In this document: in pieces, positions 25,318 through 37,190 of the stretch
Layout of the letters: each line of letters begins with the position of its first letter
Numbering within the stretch: the stretch's first letter is position 1
Source of the DNA: Buttiauxella massiliensis
GTDB taxonomy: Bacteria; Pseudomonadota; Gammaproteobacteria; Enterobacterales; Enterobacteriaceae
Length of the DNA stretch: 64,000 nt
NCBI RefSeq assembly: GCF_902500225.1
Contig: NZ_LR722649.1
Coordinates: 124,001 to 188,000 of the forward strand
Reading direction: 5' to 3'
The notes under the pieces: generated by a model
The model's input: only the letters and a program-made list of their open reading frames with translations
The model's database searches: none
Told to the model about the DNA's origin: nothing
Translations under genes and position numbers: made by a program

Positions 25318-26817
25318 ATGCCAAACACCACCGCAATGCTTGAAGCACAACAGATAAGCAAACAGTTTTCTGGTGTGAGCGTGCTCAAAGCCATTGATTT
25401 TGCTCTGTATGCAGGGCAGGTCCACGCATTGCTGGGCGGTAATGGGGCAGGGAAATCCACACTGATGAAGATTTTTGCCGGTGTGGAAACCCCAGATAGC
25501 GGTGAACTGAAGGTACAAGGCAAAGCATTTGGGCGGCTCAAACCAGGTCAGGCGCATGAGTTAGGCATTTACCTTGTGCCGCAGGAACCGATGCTGTTCC
25601 CCAATCTGACGGTGCGCGAGAACATCCTTTTTCGGCTGCCGCGGCAAAATGATATGGAAAAGCGCCTGCAAGAGAAAATGCAGCAGCTTGAATGTCAGAT
25701 CCCACTTAGCGCTACAGCCAGCACGCTGGAAGTTGCCGATCAACAGATGGTCGAGATCCTGCGCGGTTTAATGCGTGAAGCGAAGATCCTGATCCTGGAC
25801 GAGCCTACCGCGTCCCTTACACCTGGCGAAACCGAACGGCTATTTCGCCAGATCCGCGCTTTGCAAAGTCTTGGAGTGGGCATTGTGTTTATCTCCCACA
25901 AATTGCCGGAAATTCGCCAGCTTGCCAGCCATATCTCAGTGATGCGTGACGGTGCCGTAGTGTTACAAGGTGAAACTGCGCAGCTTCTTGATGAGCAGCT
26001 GATTAATGCCATGACACCGAACGATCGCCAACACGCGTTAAGCGATACACAAAAATTGTGGCTGGCATTGCCGGGAAATCGTCGCACCGAACCACAGGAT
26101 TTTCCGGTACTGCGCGTAGAGGAGCTGACCGGTGAGGGATTTATCGATCTTAGTTTTGAACTGTATGCAGGTGAGATCGTAGGCCTGGCCGGACTGGTGG
26201 GATCCGGGCGTACTGAACTGGCAGAAACGCTCTATGGTTTACGCCCGGTTCGCGGTGGACATATTTATTTAGAAAATCGCGAAATCAGCGGCGATCGTAC
26301 CAAATCACGGCTCGATCGTGGGCTGATTTACTTGCCAGAGGATCGCCAGGTTTCCGGGCTATTCCTTGATGCGCCGATCCGCTGGAATACAGTGGTGCTG
26401 AATGAGTCGGGCCTGTGGCAACAAAGCAGGCGGGAGTCCGCGATAGTGGAACGTTACCACCGGGCGCTTGGGATCAAACTCAACGATGCCGGGCAGACGG
26501 TGCGCACGCTTTCCGGTGGCAACCAGCAAAAAGTCCTGCTGGCGCGATGCCTTGAAGCCAATCCGCTGCTGCTCATCATTGATGAGCCAACGCGCGGTGT
26601 GGATGTGGCGGCGCGAGCGGATATCTATCAGTTGATCAAAAGTGTGGCGGCGCAAAATGTTGCGGTGCTGATGATCTCATCCGATCTTGATGAGTTCAGC
26701 GGGCTTGTGGATCGCGTGCTGGTGATGCACCAGGGCGCCATGAATGGTGAGTTACGTAAGCCTGCAATCACTGTGGATCGCATGATGAGTATGGCGTTTG
26801 GCGGAGGTAAAGCATGA
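25318..26817 (+). CDS. lsrA: AI-2 import ATP-binding protein LsrA
   Basis: Double ATPase that powers the LsrACDB autoinducer-2 importer. It is 499 residues from the ATG at 25318, which follows GGAGTGACG; a TTG 48 bases upstream is also in frame but lies in the operator. The first cassette has Walker [10 protein letters not shown] and Walker [10 protein letters not shown]. The second has a degenerate Walker A (GLVGSGRTE), as usual for sugar-type ABC ATPases, with signature LSGGNQQK and LIIDEPTRG. Overlaps lsrC by four bases (ATGA). Confidence 0.95.
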   Translation: MPNTTAMLEAQQISKQFSGVSVLKAIDFALYAGQVHALLGGNGAGKSTLMKIFAGVETPDSGELKVQGKAFGRLKPGQAHELGIYLVPQEPMLFPNLTVRENILFRLPRQNDMEKRLQEKMQQLECQIPLSATASTLEVADQQMVEILRGLMREAKILILDEPTASLTPGETERLFRQIRALQSLGVGIVFISHKLPEIRQLASHISVMRDGAVVLQGETAQLLDEQLINAMTPNDRQHALSDTQKLWLALPGNRRTEPQDFPVLRVEELTGEGFIDLSFELYAGEIVGLAGLVGSGRTELAETLYGLRPVRGGHIYLENREISGDRTKSRLDRGLIYLPEDRQVSGLFLDAPIRWNTVVLNESGLWQQSRRESAIVERYHRALGIKLNDAGQTVRTLSGGNQQKVLLARCLEANPLLLIIDEPTRGVDVAARADIYQLIKSVAAQNVAVLMISSDLDEFSGLVDRVLVMHQGAMNGELRKPAITVDRMMSMAFGGGKA

Positions 26818-27845
26818 AAACATTGCTGCGCAACCGTGAACTCAGCGCGCTGCTGGCGATAGTTGCCCTATTTGGCGTGTTGGTCGCACTCAATCACAGC
26901 TACTTCAGCTTGCAAACGCTAAGCATGATATTCACCAGCGCTCAGATCCTGATCCTACTGGCGGTAGGGGCTTCGATGGTGATGCTGACGCGCAATATCG
27001 ACGTTTCCGTGGGGTCTACTGTAGGGCTGTGTGCAATTGCTGTCGGCGTGGCGCTTAACAGCGGCTTCAGCTTGCCGGTATCGATGCTTTTTGCCTTGTT
27101 GATTGGCGCGGTGGCGGGTTTCTTTAATGGGATTTTAGTCGTCTGGCTGCGCATTCCCGCGATTGTAGCAACGCTTGGTACGCTCGGGCTTTATCGCGGC
27201 GGTATGTTGTTATGGACAGGAGGCAAATGGATTGAAGGACTGCCCCCTAATCTGAAATCGCTCTCCGAACCCGTCGCTTTGGGGATTTCCCCGCTTGGTT
27301 TTACGGTTCTTGCTTTAGTGGCTATCGCTGCCTGGGTATTTGCACGAACCGCTTTCGGGCGTGATTTTTACGCTGTTGGCGACAACCTGGCCGCTGCTCG
27401 CCAGCTTGGTGTTTCGGTAAACCGCACCCGTCTTATGGCATTCACTTTCAATGGCATGCTGGCGGCTATCGCCGGGATTATCTTCGCTTCGCAAATTGGT
27501 TTTGTACCTAATCAAACCGGCAGCGGGCTGGAGATGAAAGCTATCGCAGCTTGTGTGCTGGGCGGTATCTCTCTGCTTGGTGGTACTGGAACGGTCATTG
27601 GTGCATTTCTCGGCGCATTTTTCCTGACGCAAATCGACACCGTTCTGGTGCTCTTCAAACTCCCTGCCTGGTGGAATGACTTTATTGCAGGTCTGGTTTT
27701 ACTCGGCGTACTAGTGCTGGATGGGCGGTTACGCCAGGCACTGGCGCACCATCAGCGGGCGCAAAAATACAGCCGTTTTGTACCGCCATTACCGGGTGCG
27801 AAAAATGTGCGGCCTTTTCCTCGTAAGAAAAAGGATGTGGCGTAG
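26814..27845 (+). CDS. lsrC: AI-2 import permease LsrC
   Basis: Membrane subunit of the autoinducer-2 ABC importer, 343 residues, with about nine to ten hydrophobic helices and the ribose-permease signature [12 protein letters not shown] in the N-terminal half. Charged C-terminal tail (RKKKDVA). Starts within the lsrA stop and ends on the base before lsrD, so translation is likely coupled. Heterodimer partner of LsrD. Confidence 0.95.
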   Translation: MKTLLRNRELSALLAIVALFGVLVALNHSYFSLQTLSMIFTSAQILILLAVGASMVMLTRNIDVSVGSTVGLCAIAVGVALNSGFSLPVSMLFALLIGAVAGFFNGILVVWLRIPAIVATLGTLGLYRGGMLLWTGGKWIEGLPPNLKSLSEPVALGISPLGFTVLALVAIAAWVFARTAFGRDFYAVGDNLAAARQLGVSVNRTRLMAFTFNGMLAAIAGIIFASQIGFVPNQTGSGLEMKAIAACVLGGISLLGGTGTVIGAFLGAFFLTQIDTVLVLFKLPAWWNDFIAGLVLLGVLVLDGRLRQALAHHQRAQKYSRFVPPLPGAKNVRPFPRKKKDVA

Positions 27846-28847
27846 ATGAAGCTAAAACTCAACTGGGAAGTGGCGCTGCTTCTTATTCTGGTGGCTGAAA
27901 TCTTGCTGTTCGGAGCAATTAACCCACGCATGTTAGATATCAATATGCTGCTGTTTAGCACCAGCGATTTTATCTGCATCGGCATAGTGGCGCTGCCGCT
28001 GACGCTTGTGATCATCAGCGGTGGCATTGATATTTCGTTGGGCTCAACGATTGGCCTGTGCGCTATTGCGCTGGGGGTGATGTTGCAGGCGGGTTTGCCA
28101 ATATCTGTGGCCATAATTTTGACCCTGGCAGTCGGCCTGCTGTGCGGATTGTTTAATGCGGCATTGATTCACTACACCGGCATCAGCCCGCTGGTTATCA
28201 CGCTCGGCACGCTTTATCTGTTCGGCGGAGCGGCATTGCTGCTTTCCGGTATGGCGGGTGCGACGGGTTATGAAGGTATTGGTGGCTTTCCGGATGCATT
28301 TACCAACTTCTCCAATCTGACGCTTTTCGGTCTCCCCATTCCGCTGGTGATGTTTGCCTTTATCACGTTGATTTTCTGGCTACTGACCCACCGCGCACGC
28401 TTTGGTCGCCATATCTTTCTAATTGGGCAAAACCCGCGTGCGGCGCGTTATGCGGCACTGCCGGTGAACGGCTCACTGTATGGCGTCTACGGCATGGTGG
28501 GGTTGGCGTCGGCTATTGCGGCGATTGTGCTGGTTTCGTATTTCGGTTCGGCGCGCTCTGATTTAGGGCGTGACCTGTTAATGCCTGCTCTAACGGCGGC
28601 AGTGCTGGGTGGGGCGAATATTTATGGCGGTTCCGGTTCGATTTTAGGTACCGCGCTGGCGGCGTTATTAGTCGGGTATTTGCAACAAGGTTTACAGATG
28701 GCTGGCGTGCCTAATCAGGTATCGAGTGCGTTGTCCGGTGCGCTGTTGATTGTGGTGGTCATTGGTCGTTCGGTGAGTTTGCACCGCGAATATCTACAAG
28801 CGGCGTGGCGTCGTTTGCGCGGTAACAGAAAACTAACGGGAGTGTGA
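27846..28847 (+). CDS. lsrD: AI-2 import permease LsrD
   Basis: Second membrane subunit of the AI-2 importer, 333 residues. It is homologous to LsrC, with the matching [13 protein letters not shown] motif and the C-terminal [14 protein letters not shown] loop. Begins on the base after the lsrC stop. The ribosome-binding sequence for lsrB (GGGAG) lies inside its last codons. Confidence 0.95.
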   Translation: MKLKLNWEVALLLILVAEILLFGAINPRMLDINMLLFSTSDFICIGIVALPLTLVIISGGIDISLGSTIGLCAIALGVMLQAGLPISVAIILTLAVGLLCGLFNAALIHYTGISPLVITLGTLYLFGGAALLLSGMAGATGYEGIGGFPDAFTNFSNLTLFGLPIPLVMFAFITLIFWLLTHRARFGRHIFLIGQNPRAARYAALPVNGSLYGVYGMVGLASAIAAIVLVSYFGSARSDLGRDLLMPALTAAVLGGANIYGGSGSILGTALAALLVGYLQQGLQMAGVPNQVSSALSGALLIVVVIGRSVSLHREYLQAAWRRLRGNRKLTGV

Positions 28848-28849
28848 TT

Positions 28850-29869
28850 ATGAAGCAGACAACAAAACGCGTCCTGCAACTCAGTGCATGGGCATTAGCT
28901 TTTGGTGTGGTTAGTGTGCAAGCCGCCGACAGGATTGCCTTTATTCCAAAACTGGTTGGCGTGGGCTTCTTTACCAGCGGTGGTAATGGCGCGATGCAGG
29001 CGGGCAAAGATCTCGGTGTTCCGGTGACTTACGATGGGCCAACTGAACCAAGCGTCTCCGGCCAGGTGCAGCTTATCAACAACTTCGTCAATCAGGGTTA
29101 TAACGCGATTATTGTCTCAGCGGTTTCGCCTGATGGGCTGTGCCCTGCGCTTAAACGCGCCATGCAGCGCGGGGTAAAAGTGCTGACCTGGGACTCTGAT
29201 ACTAAGCCTGAATGCCGCAGTATTTACATCAACCAGGGAACGCCGCAACAGCTCGGCGGCATGCTGGTGGATATGGCGGCCAAACAAGTTACTAAACCTG
29301 CTGCCAAAGTTGCATTCTTCTACTCGAGCCCAACGGTGACGGATCAAAACCAATGGGTGAAAGAGGCAAAAGCGAAGATTGCGAAGGATCATCCAGAATG
29401 GGAAATCGTCACCACACAGTTTGGCTATAACGATGCCACCAAATCTCTGCAAACTGCCGAAGGGATCTTAAAAGCGTACCCGGATCTGGATGCGATCATT
29501 GCGCCCGATGCTAACGCATTACCTGCTGCCGCACAGGCTGCTGAAAATCTGAAACGCACCAATGTGGCGATTGTCGGTTTCAGCACGCCGAACGTCATGC
29601 GCCCGTATGTTGAACGCGGCACTGTTAAAGCCTTCGGTCTATGGGACGTAGTGCAACAGGGTGAAATTGCGGTGAACGTCGCAAATACCATGCTGAAAAA
29701 GGGCGATCTTAACGTTGGTGACACTGTTGATGTGGCGAAAATTGGCAGCCTGAAAGTCGAGCCGAATAGCGTACAGGGCTATCAGTATGAAGCGAAAGGC
29801 AACGGTATTGTGCTGCTGCCGGAGCGCGTAGTGTTCACCAAAGAGAACATCGGTAAATATGACTTCTGA
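28850..29869 (+). CDS. lsrB: AI-2-binding periplasmic protein LsrB
   Basis: Periplasmic receptor that captures AI-2 for LsrACD and in some bacteria also serves chemotaxis. It is 339 residues with a signal peptide ending near VSVQAAD (about 24). The mature protein starts [16 protein letters not shown]-2 ligand residues known from relatives fall in conserved stretches here (VTWDSD-type segment [28 protein letters not shown]-like STPNVMRPY). The ATG at 28850 is seven bases from GGGAG; a GTG six bases upstream is less well placed. lsrF starts 10 bases after the stop. Confidence 0.95.
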   Translation: MKQTTKRVLQLSAWALAFGVVSVQAADRIAFIPKLVGVGFFTSGGNGAMQAGKDLGVPVTYDGPTEPSVSGQVQLINNFVNQGYNAIIVSAVSPDGLCPALKRAMQRGVKVLTWDSDTKPECRSIYINQGTPQQLGGMLVDMAAKQVTKPAAKVAFFYSSPTVTDQNQWVKEAKAKIAKDHPEWEIVTTQFGYNDATKSLQTAEGILKAYPDLDAIIAPDANALPAAAQAAENLKRTNVAIVGFSTPNVMRPYVERGTVKAFGLWDVVQQGEIAVNVANTMLKKGDLNVGDTVDVAKIGSLKVEPNSVQGYQYEAKGNGIVLLPERVVFTKENIGKYDF

Positions 29870-29879
29870 GGAGGGAAAA

Positions 29880-30770
29880 ATGGCAGATCTTGATGATATC
29901 CGCGAAGGCAAAGATTACGGCATTGGCCGTCCTCAGGAGAACAAAGCGTTTTACCTGAAGGGCAGCGGGGCGCTGGACTGGGGAATGCAGTCGCGCCTGG
30001 CGCGAATCTTTAACCCTGATTCCGGGCGCACCGTGATGCTGGCCTTCGACCACGGTTATTTCCAGGGTCCGACGACGGGCCTTGAGCGCATTGATTTGTC
30101 GATTGCGCCGCTATTCCCGGAAACGGACGTGCTGATGTGTACGCGCGGTATTTTACGCAGCGTGGTTCCGCCAGCCACCAACAAACCGGTGGTGTTGCGG
30201 GCCTCAGGCGGGAATTCAATTCTCAGCGAATTATCGCGTGAAAGTGTGGCTGTGACGATGGAGGATGCGTTGCGCCTCAACGCCTGTGCGGTGGCGGCGC
30301 AGATTTATATCGGCAGTGAATACGAGCATCAGTCGATCAACAACATCATCAAGCTGGTGGACGAAGGCACACGCTATGGCATTCCAACTCTCGCTGTAAC
30401 CGGTGTGGGTAAGGAGATGGCGCGTGATGCGCGTTATTTCTCGCTCGCCAGCCGAATCGCTGCAGAAATTGGGGCGCAGTTTGTGAAAACCTATTTTGTC
30501 GAAGAGGGTTTCGAGAAGGTTGCTGCCAGTTGCCCTGTGCCGATTGTTATCGCCGGGGGTAAAAAATTGCCGGAACAAGAGGCGCTGGAGATGTGTTTCC
30601 GGGCCATCGACCAGGGCGCATCGGGCGTGGATATGGGGCGTAATATCTTCCAGTCAGACGCGCCGCTCGCCATGCTAAAAGCGGTGAAAAAGGTGGTGCA
30701 TGAAAATGTTCCCGCCCGCGAAGCGTATCAATTTTGGCTGGATGAAAAACACCATGGAGGCAAGGCATGA
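29880..30770 (+). CDS. lsrF: 3-hydroxy-2,4-pentanedione-5-phosphate thiolase LsrF
   Basis: Class I aldolase-fold enzyme that moves an acetyl group from the phospho-AI-2 breakdown product to CoA, giving DHAP and acetyl-CoA (known for E. coli LsrF). It is 296 residues from the ATG at 29880, placed after GAGGAGGGAAAA. The Schiff-base lysine is K203 in GAQFVKTYF, and D57-H58 occur in [11 protein letters not shown]. Ends overlapping lsrG by four bases. Confidence 0.95.
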   Translation: MADLDDIREGKDYGIGRPQENKAFYLKGSGALDWGMQSRLARIFNPDSGRTVMLAFDHGYFQGPTTGLERIDLSIAPLFPETDVLMCTRGILRSVVPPATNKPVVLRASGGNSILSELSRESVAVTMEDALRLNACAVAAQIYIGSEYEHQSINNIIKLVDEGTRYGIPTLAVTGVGKEMARDARYFSLASRIAAEIGAQFVKTYFVEEGFEKVAASCPVPIVIAGGKKLPEQEALEMCFRAIDQGASGVDMGRNIFQSDAPLAMLKAVKKVVHENVPAREAYQFWLDEKHHGGKA

Positions 30771-31057
30771 ACGTGACGCTGGTGGAAATTAATATTAAAC
30801 CGGAGCGCGTGGACGAGTTTATGGATGTGTTCCGTGCCAATCATGAAGGCTCAATCAAAGAGCCGGGGAATCTGCGTTTTGATGTGTTGCAGGACCCGGA
30901 TATTGCTACGCGGTTCTTTATTTATGAGGCCTACCAGGACGATGAAGCCGTGCTGGCGCATAAGCAAACGCCGCATTACTTAGCGTGTGTTGATAAGCTT
31001 GAAGGGATGATGTCAGAACCGCGTAAGAAACGCAGTTTTGTGGGGTTGTTGCCTTAG
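30767..31057 (+). CDS. lsrG: (4S)-4-hydroxy-5-phosphonooxypentane-2,3-dione isomerase LsrG
   Basis: Small ABM-fold protein, 96 residues, that converts phospho-AI-2 to 3-hydroxy-2,4-pentadione-5-phosphate, the substrate of LsrF, and so ends the signal. Conserved features include [20 protein letters not shown] and FIYEAYQD; the former supplies the active-site histidine region. Last gene of the lsrACDBFG operon, followed by a strong hairpin. There is no lsrE and no tam gene after it. Confidence 0.95.
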   Translation: MNVTLVEINIKPERVDEFMDVFRANHEGSIKEPGNLRFDVLQDPDIATRFFIYEAYQDDEAVLAHKQTPHYLACVDKLEGMMSEPRKKRSFVGLLP

Positions 31058-31073
31058 GTGTGATGCCGTTTAG

Positions 31074-31094
31074 CCCTCTCCTTCAAGGAGAGGG
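31074..31094. terminator. CCCTC-type hairpin after lsrG
   Basis: CCCTCTCCTT and AAGGAGAGGG form a near-perfect palindrome between convergent lsrG and the glycosyltransferase gene. There is no clear T-run. Followed by TTAGGGTGAGG, a composition shared with the hairpins at 11013 and 51454; likely a dispersed enteric intergenic hairpin that acts as a terminator or stabiliser. Confidence 0.65.
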
Positions 31095-31116
31095 TTAGGG
31101 TGAGGATGGTTCGAAA

Positions 31117-31941
31117 CTAACGAATAAACTCAGCAAAGCTTGCGGCATTTTGCTTCAGATATTCCGGGAAGTCCCCGCTTTGCAGATCCACAACCTTAAG
31201 GTTTCTTTCTCGCGCCCAGATATCTAGCCCGTTCTCAATCGCATTCTGGATATGTTCTTGATTATTCAGCTCTGGCGTGTCGTATTCGGTATGCGAAATC
31301 GTCGACATTTTTTCTGAAATTCGTTCTGCGGTCATGATCCACGAAAAGTGCCAGCCACCATTTTGAATGGTTTTTGTCCTGAATTTTAGATAGTTCCATT
31401 TGAACCACTGCTTATGCAAAGCGGAACGTTTTAAATTACGTAACGTTTCTGGTTGGCCCATAAAGAAGGTTTTTAAGTTTTTATAACTCGTTATGCGCGG
31501 TGCGGGGCAAATACGGGCTTTACCATCTTTATTAAAGACTTGTAGATTAAATTGATAGTTGTAAAACGTTTGATACAGAACTGAGCACAAATAATAAGGT
31601 TTGTGTTTTGCAATCGCATCAGGATGTATTATTTCATCAACATCAGAAATAATAATCGTGTCGTCATCTTTCGCCCCTTCAAGCCCTTTCATGATGGCAT
31701 TACGCGTACGTGATTCATTGGTCCAGCAGTCTGCATCAGGCTTTTCGTCAAAGACGACGTAGATAATTTTGTCCTTAAATTTCGAGAACTTATTGATATC
31801 AAAATGCAACTCTACCGGCAGGCCAGTAAAGGAGTGAGTTGATTCAACAATAACAAATTTATCAACATAGTCGTTGAGTACATTGAGCCGTAAATCCAGC
31901 AACATATCTTCATCGTAATAGAGGAAGCAGTCGTAAATCAT
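31117..31941 (-). CDS. Glycosyltransferase family 17 protein
   Basis: Resembles the GT17 family, whose best-known member is the eukaryotic beta-1,4-GlcNAc transferase MGAT3. It is 274 residues. The N-terminus MIYDCFLYYDEDMLLDLRL and FVIVESTHSFTG are the family hallmark, and D100-V-D102 in IIISDVDEI is the probable metal/nucleotide-sugar site. No signal peptide or membrane segment, so it probably acts in the cytoplasm on an unknown acceptor. It stands alone, with no sugar-nucleotide, LPS or capsule genes beside it. It is AT-rich relative to neighbours and has no good ribosome-binding sequence, which suggests transfer and low expression. Acceptor and sugar cannot be named. Confidence 0.8.
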   Translation of the reverse strand: MIYDCFLYYDEDMLLDLRLNVLNDYVDKFVIVESTHSFTGLPVELHFDINKFSKFKDKIIYVVFDEKPDADCWTNESRTRNAIMKGLEGAKDDDTIIISDVDEIIHPDAIAKHKPYYLCSVLYQTFYNYQFNLQVFNKDGKARICPAPRITSYKNLKTFFMGQPETLRNLKRSALHKQWFKWNYLKFRTKTIQNGGWHFSWIMTAERISEKMSTISHTEYDTPELNNQEHIQNAIENGLDIWARERNLKVVDLQSGDFPEYLKQNAASFAEFIR

Positions 31942-32021
31942 GAGGAGGCGACCAGGTTTAATAATTTTTGAGAGGCGCAGTGTATAACGTTCAATTAGCG
32001 AAAAAAATAAGCCTGCTTATT

Positions 32022-32053
32022 ATACCCCCCGGCACTTGATCTCCGGGGGATAA
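32022..32053 (-). terminator. Hairpin after patA
   Basis: CCCCCGG (32026-32032) and CCGGGGG (32043-32049) flank a 10-base loop between patA and the downstream glycosyltransferase, both on the minus strand. The following minus-strand bases are AT-rich but lack a run of T. Confidence 0.55.
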
Positions 32054-32058
32054 TTCAG

Positions 32059-33534
<1,476 letters not shown>

Positions 33535-33702
33535 TCAGGATAAACGATCTGGGGGATTTGGGATTGCGTAATAATTAATCACAAAGAGTCACGTTTTGCG
33601 GCTAAATATGCTGGTCAGAGGCGAGTTTGCTATGTGATATCTGGTTTTATTGCACCATAACCATGCGTCATGCTGCTTATTGGTGCGTTTACAGGTTGCC
33701 GC

Positions 33703-34425
33703 TTACGCGGCATCCATGCGGTGCTCGCCTCGCACCAGAGCAGCGCGGTCAAACTCATGTTTAATGATGCCGCCTGCCATATATGCTGCGCGGTCCGACA
33801 TATGCGCAATCACATCGGCATCATGGCTAACGAGCAGATAGGTCATGCCGAACTGTTGTTTGAGGCGATTTAACAGATTGAGAATTTCGGCCTGCACCGA
33901 CATATCGAGTGCCGAAGTGGGTTCATCAAGCAGCAGAATTTTAGGCCGCAATAGCAGCGCTCGCGCAATAGCGACACGTTGGCGCTGCCCGCCGGAAAGC
34001 TGGTGCGGATAGCGCTTCATTGTATCCGTTGGTAGCCCTACCTGAAGGAGCGCCTCTTCCACGCGATCAGCTATTTGCACTTCCCCATGAATTATTAGCG
34101 GCTCAGCCAGCGTGCGATAAATGTTGTGATTAGGGTGCAAAGAGGCATACGGGTCCTGAAACACCATTTGCACGTTACGGCGCAAATCACCCTGAAAACG
34201 CACGCCGGGTTTAATTACCCCATCCAGCAGTTTTACTCCACCTTGCCACTCGCGTTGTAAACCCGCAAGGACGCGCAAAATAGTAGATTTCCCACACCCT
34301 GATGCGCCAATTAAACTGAATGTTTCCCCTGAATTAATGGCGAAACTGGCATCGCGAACGGCGGTTTTGGTCTGGCCTTTCGCGCTAAATTGCACGCATA
34401 GATTACTGACTTCAACGATCGCCAT
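33703..34425 (-). CDS. Peptide-type ABC transporter ATP-binding protein (second ATPase)
   Basis: ATPase of the oligopeptide/dipeptide/nickel family (DppF/OppF-like), 240 residues. Walker A is GASGCGKST (about 38-46), signature LSGGQRQRVAIARAL, Walker B ILLLDEPTSALD and switch histidine in LLVSHDAD. It is shorter than DppF because the C-terminal peptide-transporter extension is nearly missing. Last gene of a five-gene minus-strand cluster; its start overlaps the end of the first ATPase gene by 14 bases. Ligand unknown. Confidence 0.88.
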   Translation of the reverse strand: MAIVEVSNLCVQFSAKGQTKTAVRDASFAINSGETFSLIGASGCGKSTILRVLAGLQREWQGGVKLLDGVIKPGVRFQGDLRRNVQMVFQDPYASLHPNHNIYRTLAEPLIIHGEVQIADRVEEALLQVGLPTDTMKRYPHQLSGGQRQRVAIARALLLRPKILLLDEPTSALDMSVQAEILNLLNRLKQQFGMTYLLVSHDADVIAHMSDRAAYMAGGIIKHEFDRAALVRGEHRMDAA

Positions 34426-35248
34426 GATGTTCTCCCTGTAAATTCTGGCTGCGGTCTAAAGTCGGTAGCATCATGCCGTAAGTTGCAGCGTTAGGGCGGC
34501 ATGTCCAGAGCGTACGGGTATAAGGATGTGTTGCTGCGGCAAGCTGACTGGCAGCCATCTCATCCACTTTTTGTCCCTGATACATCACCAGTACACGTTG
34601 GCAATGCTGTGCAACAAGCGGCAGATCGTGGCTTATCAGCAACATTGCCATCTGGCGCTGCTCGCACTGTTCAACCAGCAGTTCCAGAATCTGGTTGCGC
34701 AGACGAGCATCCAGCGCAGAAGTCGGTTCGTCGGCGATCAACACTTTTGGATTGTTGACCAGAGCGATTGCGATCATCACGCGTTGCCCCATGCCGCCGG
34801 AGAGTTCTGCTGGGTAGCGTGACAGCACATTTTCCTGTAACCCAACAGCGCAGATCACTTCATGGATCCGCTCACGGCGCTGTGAACCAGATAGCTTTTG
34901 ATGCAAGCGCAGTGCTTCATCAATTTGCTGTGCAACGCTTTTCACCGGGTTGAGTGCGTAGCGTGGGTCTTGTAAAACCATCGCGATATCATTACCACGC
35001 AGGCGTTGCCAGTCACGGTTACGCATACTGAGCAGATCGTTATCCAACACTTTGAGCTGAGTTGCGCTTACCTTGCCCGGTTTACGCACCAGACCCATTA
35101 ACGCTCTGGCGGTCATCGATTTACCCGATCCCGATTCGCCTACCAGTGCCAGTCGTTCGTTACCTAGCGTGAATGAGAGATTATTTACGACCCGAGCGCC
35201 CGGGTAATCAATGTTCAGATCACGAACTTCAATACGATTCTCAGTCAT
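34412..35248 (-). CDS. Peptide-type ABC transporter ATP-binding protein (first ATPase)
   Basis: DppD/OppD-like ATPase of the same importer, 278 residues from the ATG at 35248 (MTENRIEVRDL). Walker A is GESGSGKSM (about 37-45), with methionine where serine or threonine is usual for the last position; the signature is LSGGMGQRVMIAIAL and Walker B VLIADEPTSALD. The start overlaps the end of the upstream permease by eight bases. The gene pair forms the usual heterodimeric ATPase. Confidence 0.87.
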   Translation of the reverse strand: MTENRIEVRDLNIDYPGARVVNNLSFTLGNERLALVGESGSGKSMTARALMGLVRKPGKVSATQLKVLDNDLLSMRNRDWQRLRGNDIAMVLQDPRYALNPVKSVAQQIDEALRLHQKLSGSQRRERIHEVICAVGLQENVLSRYPAELSGGMGQRVMIAIALVNNPKVLIADEPTSALDARLRNQILELLVEQCEQRQMAMLLISHDLPLVAQHCQRVLVMYQGQKVDEMAASQLAAATHPYTRTLWTCRPNAATYGMMLPTLDRSQNLQGEHHGDR

Positions 35249-36074
35249 TTCCAGGCTCCAGCACGTCGCGCAATCCATCACCCAGTAAGTTAAACGCCAG
35301 GCTGCTAATCAAAATGGCGGTACCTGGAATTGCGGCAATCCACCACTGATCGAAAATAACCTGCATACCGTCAGCGATCATCGAACCCCATTCTGCCATT
35401 GGCGGTCTTGCCCCCAGGCCTAAGAAACCCAACCCCGCTGCGGCTAGAATAATCCCAGCTAAGTCGAGCGCCAGGCGCACAATCGCCGAAGGTAAACACA
35501 GCGGCAGAATATGGCCGGCTAAAAGGCGTGTCCCACGAATTCCCATCATTTCTGCGGCGGCGAGATAGTCACTATGGCGCAGGCGCTGAATTTCGCTGCG
35601 CGCCTGGCGCGCATAGGCAGGCCAGGTGGTCAGCGCCAGTGCGAGTGCACCGTTGATAAGCCCTGGGCCAAGCATTGCCACAAAAGCAAAGGCCAGAATC
35701 AGGCGTGGCATCGACATAACTACGTCGGTAAAACGCATTAACACCCGCTCCAGCCAACCGCCGTAATAGCCCGAAAGAATACCGATCAGCAGCCCAACGG
35801 GGAGCGTGATCACTGTGACTAGCAACACCAGGCCAAGAGCAGGGCGTGAGCCATAAATCAGACGTGAGAGCAGGTCGCGACCATAGCTATCGGTGCCCAA
35901 CCAGTGCTGAGCATTGGGTGCCTGCAGACGTGCTGCGGCATCCTGCCAGTTCGGATCAAACGGTGCGAGTAGCGGAGCGAAGATGGCAATCAGCACTAGC
36001 AGGGTAATGATGATTAACCCGCACAGTGCCGCCGGTGAGCGCAATGTGCGGCGTAAAAAGAGATAAGACGGCAT
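35241..36074 (-). CDS. Peptide-type ABC transporter permease (DppC-like)
   Basis: Inner-membrane permease, 277 residues, with about six hydrophobic segments. The N-terminus FLRRTLRSPAALCGLI and the motif HWLGTDSYGRDLLSRLIYG are characteristic of DppC/OppC-type subunits; the coupling EAA-like loop is YLAAAEMMGIRGTRLLAGHI. Start overlaps the last base of the partner permease gene, so the operon is tightly packed. Confidence 0.9.
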   Translation of the reverse strand: MPSYLFLRRTLRSPAALCGLIIITLLVLIAIFAPLLAPFDPNWQDAAARLQAPNAQHWLGTDSYGRDLLSRLIYGSRPALGLVLLVTVITLPVGLLIGILSGYYGGWLERVLMRFTDVVMSMPRLILAFAFVAMLGPGLINGALALALTTWPAYARQARSEIQRLRHSDYLAAAEMMGIRGTRLLAGHILPLCLPSAIVRLALDLAGIILAAAGLGFLGLGARPPMAEWGSMIADGMQVIFDQWWIAAIPGTAILISSLAFNLLGDGLRDVLEPGND

Positions 36075-37123
36075 TAGCGCACCCTCGGATCGGTGACACG
36101 CACCAGCACGTCAGTCAGATTGTTGATAATGACAAACGACACGCCAATCAACAATGTGCCGCCCATAATCGCTGTGGTGTCGCCCGCAAATAGAGCGGTG
36201 GTGAGATAGCGCCCAATACCCGGCCAGGAGAAGACCGTTTCAGTCAGTACCGCACCTTCGAGCATGCCGGTGTACGCCAGCGCAATAACCGTAAACAATG
36301 TGCCGCGAATATTGGGCAGCACATGGCGCACCAGAATCGCCATCTCCCCGGCGCCTTTGGCGCGTGCCAGCGTGATGTACTCTTTGTTCATTTCGCTCAG
36401 GCAGGCGGTGCGCGTGAGGCGCGTAATGCTCGCCAGCGAGTAATAGGCCAGCAGCAACACCGGTAAAGTCAGGTGGTTGATGGCGTTCATAAACGCATCA
36501 CGATCGCCAGATAGCCAGGTATCGACCAACACAAAGCCAGTTTTGGCTTCCACGCTGTACTGATAAATATCGTCCAGACGCCCCGGCCCGGCACTCCATT
36601 GAAGCCGCGCATAGAAAAACGCCAGCATCAGCAGCCCCAACCAGAAGATAGGGACTGAATTGCCAAGCAGTGTGAACGTGCGTACTGCTAAATCCCACGG
36701 TGAGCCGGCAAATCGAGCACAAAGCACACCAAAAATAACGCCCATAACGCTGCCAATAATCAGCGCTAGGGTCGCAAGTTCAAGTGTTGCCGGGAAGGCG
36801 GCGAGTAAATCGTGTAATACAGGCTGCCCAGTGGCGCTGGCGGTGCCTAAATCTCCATGAGCAAGACTGGTCAGGTAATGCCAGAACTGAACGGGAAGGG
36901 GCTGGTCCAGACCAAGCTGGTGGCGCACCTGATCGTAAGTGGCCTGGCTTGCATGATCGCCAACGATTTGCAGTACACGATCCACTGGGGAAAGTGCCGA
37001 CAGGGCAAAAGTGATAAGCAGTAAACCGATAATCGTTAGCGCCAGGGTAAACAGCCCCTGGAGCAGCGTCAACAATGAGCGGCTTACGCGACTCGAGGCT
37101 GAAAGGTTGGAGATGTCTGACAT
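36074..37123 (-). CDS. Peptide-type ABC transporter permease (DppB-like)
   Basis: Inner-membrane permease, 349 residues. DppB-type signature LGLDQPLPVQFWHYL in the large first periplasmic loop, six hydrophobic helices and the coupling segment EYITLARAKGAGEMAILVRHV. It is separated from the binding-protein gene by a 67-base gap with a strong hairpin, which may lower expression of the membrane and ATPase genes relative to the binding protein. Confidence 0.9.
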   Translation of the reverse strand: MSDISNLSASSRVSRSLLTLLQGLFTLALTIIGLLLITFALSALSPVDRVLQIVGDHASQATYDQVRHQLGLDQPLPVQFWHYLTSLAHGDLGTASATGQPVLHDLLAAFPATLELATLALIIGSVMGVIFGVLCARFAGSPWDLAVRTFTLLGNSVPIFWLGLLMLAFFYARLQWSAGPGRLDDIYQYSVEAKTGFVLVDTWLSGDRDAFMNAINHLTLPVLLLAYYSLASITRLTRTACLSEMNKEYITLARAKGAGEMAILVRHVLPNIRGTLFTVIALAYTGMLEGAVLTETVFSWPGIGRYLTTALFAGDTTAIMGGTLLIGVSFVIINNLTDVLVRVTDPRVR

Positions 37124-37153
37124 GTGGAACTCTTCTTAAACATATTTCGCGGA

Positions 37154-37185
37154 TTGTCTCCTTCCCCCTAAGAGAAAGGAGACAA
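37154..37185 (-). terminator. Attenuating hairpin inside the ABC transporter operon
   Basis: Perfect 10-base arms TTGTCTCCTT (37154-37163) and AAGGAGACAA (37176-37185) with a 12-base loop, and no T-run on the minus strand. It sits between the binding-protein gene and the first permease gene, a usual place for hairpins that protect the binding-protein message or cut readthrough. Confidence 0.7.
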
Positions 37186-37190
37186 AGCAG

